This document shows positions 35,680 to 36,482 of a stretch of DNA of 36,482 bases, in pieces; position 1 is the stretch's first letter; every line of letters begins with the position of its first letter. This DNA comes from Methanobrevibacter ruminantium. GTDB lineage: Archaea > Methanobacteriota > Methanobacteria > Methanobacteriales > Methanobacteriaceae. The stretch is from the NCBI GenBank assembly GCA_004553595.1, contig SFKZ01000021.1:1-36482 (forward strand), given 5' to 3'. Under the pieces are notes generated by a model, which saw only the letters and a list, made by a program, of their open reading frames with translations, ran no database searches and was not told where the DNA came from. The position numbers and the translations under genes were made by a program.

Positions 35680-35818
35680 TTCCTTATAAATAAAGCATAA
35701 TTTAATTAAAACTTCATTAATTTCAAAATTTTCATCATATAACTTTTTAAAGATGATTAATGCTTTTTCATAATCTTCATCCCTTAAGAAATCAACTCCT
35801 TCATTAAATAATTTTAGA

Positions 35819-35825
35819 TTTTTTT
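35819..35825 (-). repeat. A7 tract at the frameshift point of the TPR gene
   Basis: Seven A on the coding strand directly after ATGGC. Six would join the ATG at 35830 in frame to the TPR sequence. Confidence 0.75.
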
Positions 35826-35869
35826 GCCATATATATTAAATAACACTTTAGCAAACCCCCAAATCAACA

Positions 35870-36482
35870 TTATACTCTTGTTAATGTTATTTTACTATCT
35901 GATTTATTATAATTCACATCAAGTGTAAAATTAGAATAGGTACTATTCAAATTAGCAATGTTTTCATAATCTTTATGTCCATTATTTACATATACATCAC
36001 CTATAATTGAAAGTCCTGTGAATGATGAAATAATAACCAAAGCTTTAATTAAATTTTCTGGATCTCCATCAGTACCATCTAAATAGTTTAAATCACCATT
36101 TTTTGGAATGTCTTCACCTTTTTGTATTTTTTTTAATTCTTTATCCCAATCTTTCGAACTTTTAATTTGGTTAATGTCCGAATTCTCATCATAATTATGG
36201 GATTCATAAAACTCACTTATTTCTTCGTTTTCATTAGGCCCGCCAACTGGTTCTATACTAACAAAAAGAACAGGCAGAACAATTATGCAAGCAGTAACTA
36301 AACCTCCCATAGTAAGACCACCGACAAGACCTCCAATACCAGTTAAAGTTCCGGTTAATTCAGCACCTTCAACAACAAAAAGACTGCCAAATCCTAAAAA
36401 GAGATTAGCAGATTTAAGAAAATTGGTTGCAGGCAAACTCAAGTTAGGCAAATCCCCATTACTGCATAGATAATCCCAAATA
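35870..36482 (-). CDS. Unrecognised membrane-associated protein (partial, N-terminus outside window)
   Basis: The frame stays open to the right edge (reading IWDYLCSNGDLPNLSLP before the first TTG at 36451), so the start is outside. About 203 residues are visible. A Gly-rich hydrophobic segment (GTLTGIGGLVGGLTMGG and VTACIIVLPVLFVSI) forms one or two membrane helices; an acidic, hydrophilic stretch (NENEEISEFYESHNYDEN) and a second hydrophobic helix (LIKALVIISSFTGLSIIGDV) follow, then a short Asn/Ser-rich end. No family is recognised. It lies 39 bases ahead of the TPR gene, in the same direction, so they may form an operon. Confidence 0.55.
   Translation of the reverse strand, partial: IWDYLCSNGDLPNLSLPATNFLKSANLFLGFGSLFVVEGAELTGTLTGIGGLVGGLTMGGLVTACIIVLPVLFVSIEPVGGPNENEEISEFYESHNYDENSDINQIKSSKDWDKELKKIQKGEDIPKNGDLNYLDGTDGDPENLIKALVIISSFTGLSIIGDVYVNNGHKDYENIANLNSTYSNFTLDVNYNKSDSKITLTRV

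Overview
The window comes from a low-GC methanogenic archaeon of the order Methanobacteriales, most likely Methanobrevibacter or a close relative. This rests on methanogen-only genes (atwA for methyl-CoM reductase activation, cofH for coenzyme F420, mfnB for methanofuran), TATA-box-like promoters, and very large adhesin-like surface proteins. No rRNA, tRNA, CRISPR array or insertion sequence was seen.

Left part (1-4558, + strand): the 3' end of a probable TetR-type regulator, a DUF308/HdeD-like membrane protein, and two genes that together resemble a split, order-swapped 2-hydroxyacyl-CoA dehydratase activase. The second has lost its first nucleotide-binding motif and its start codon at the junction with the first. 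These genes use ATA and TTA codons much more heavily than the rest of the window and may have been acquired.

Housekeeping and cofactor block (4605-18747): atwA, a DUF447 flavin-binding protein, cofH (F420), nadM (NAD), moaE, two tandem molbindins and mobA (molybdopterin), an HD phosphohydrolase, a ubiX-type flavin prenyltransferase, a cbiT-like corrin methyltransferase, two small membrane-protein genes, guaB and mfnB. Between the DUF447 gene and cofH lies a 650-base interval packed with inverted repeats. It holds a candidate small hairpin RNA and a 24-residue membrane-peptide reading frame with a perfect ribosome binding site.

Right part (19075-36482, all - strand): a 1.5-kaa adhesin with a beta-helix and five DUF11 domains, a zinc-ribbon membrane protein, a DUF5654 protein, an AbrB/PIN toxin-antitoxin pair, an ECF vitamin transporter operon (T, fused A-A', S), a second adhesin of NosD/beta-helix type, a TPR protein whose natural start is cut off by an A7-tract frameshift, and the truncated end of an unknown membrane-associated protein. 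The ECF operon has paired operator-like 16-mers at its promoter and a 38-bp tandem repeat ahead of the S gene.

Many - strand genes end in bacterial-style hairpin plus T-run terminators. The most interesting leads are the structured intergenic regions (7260-7780 and 30100-30500), the damaged activase junction, and the two length-variable repeat tracts.
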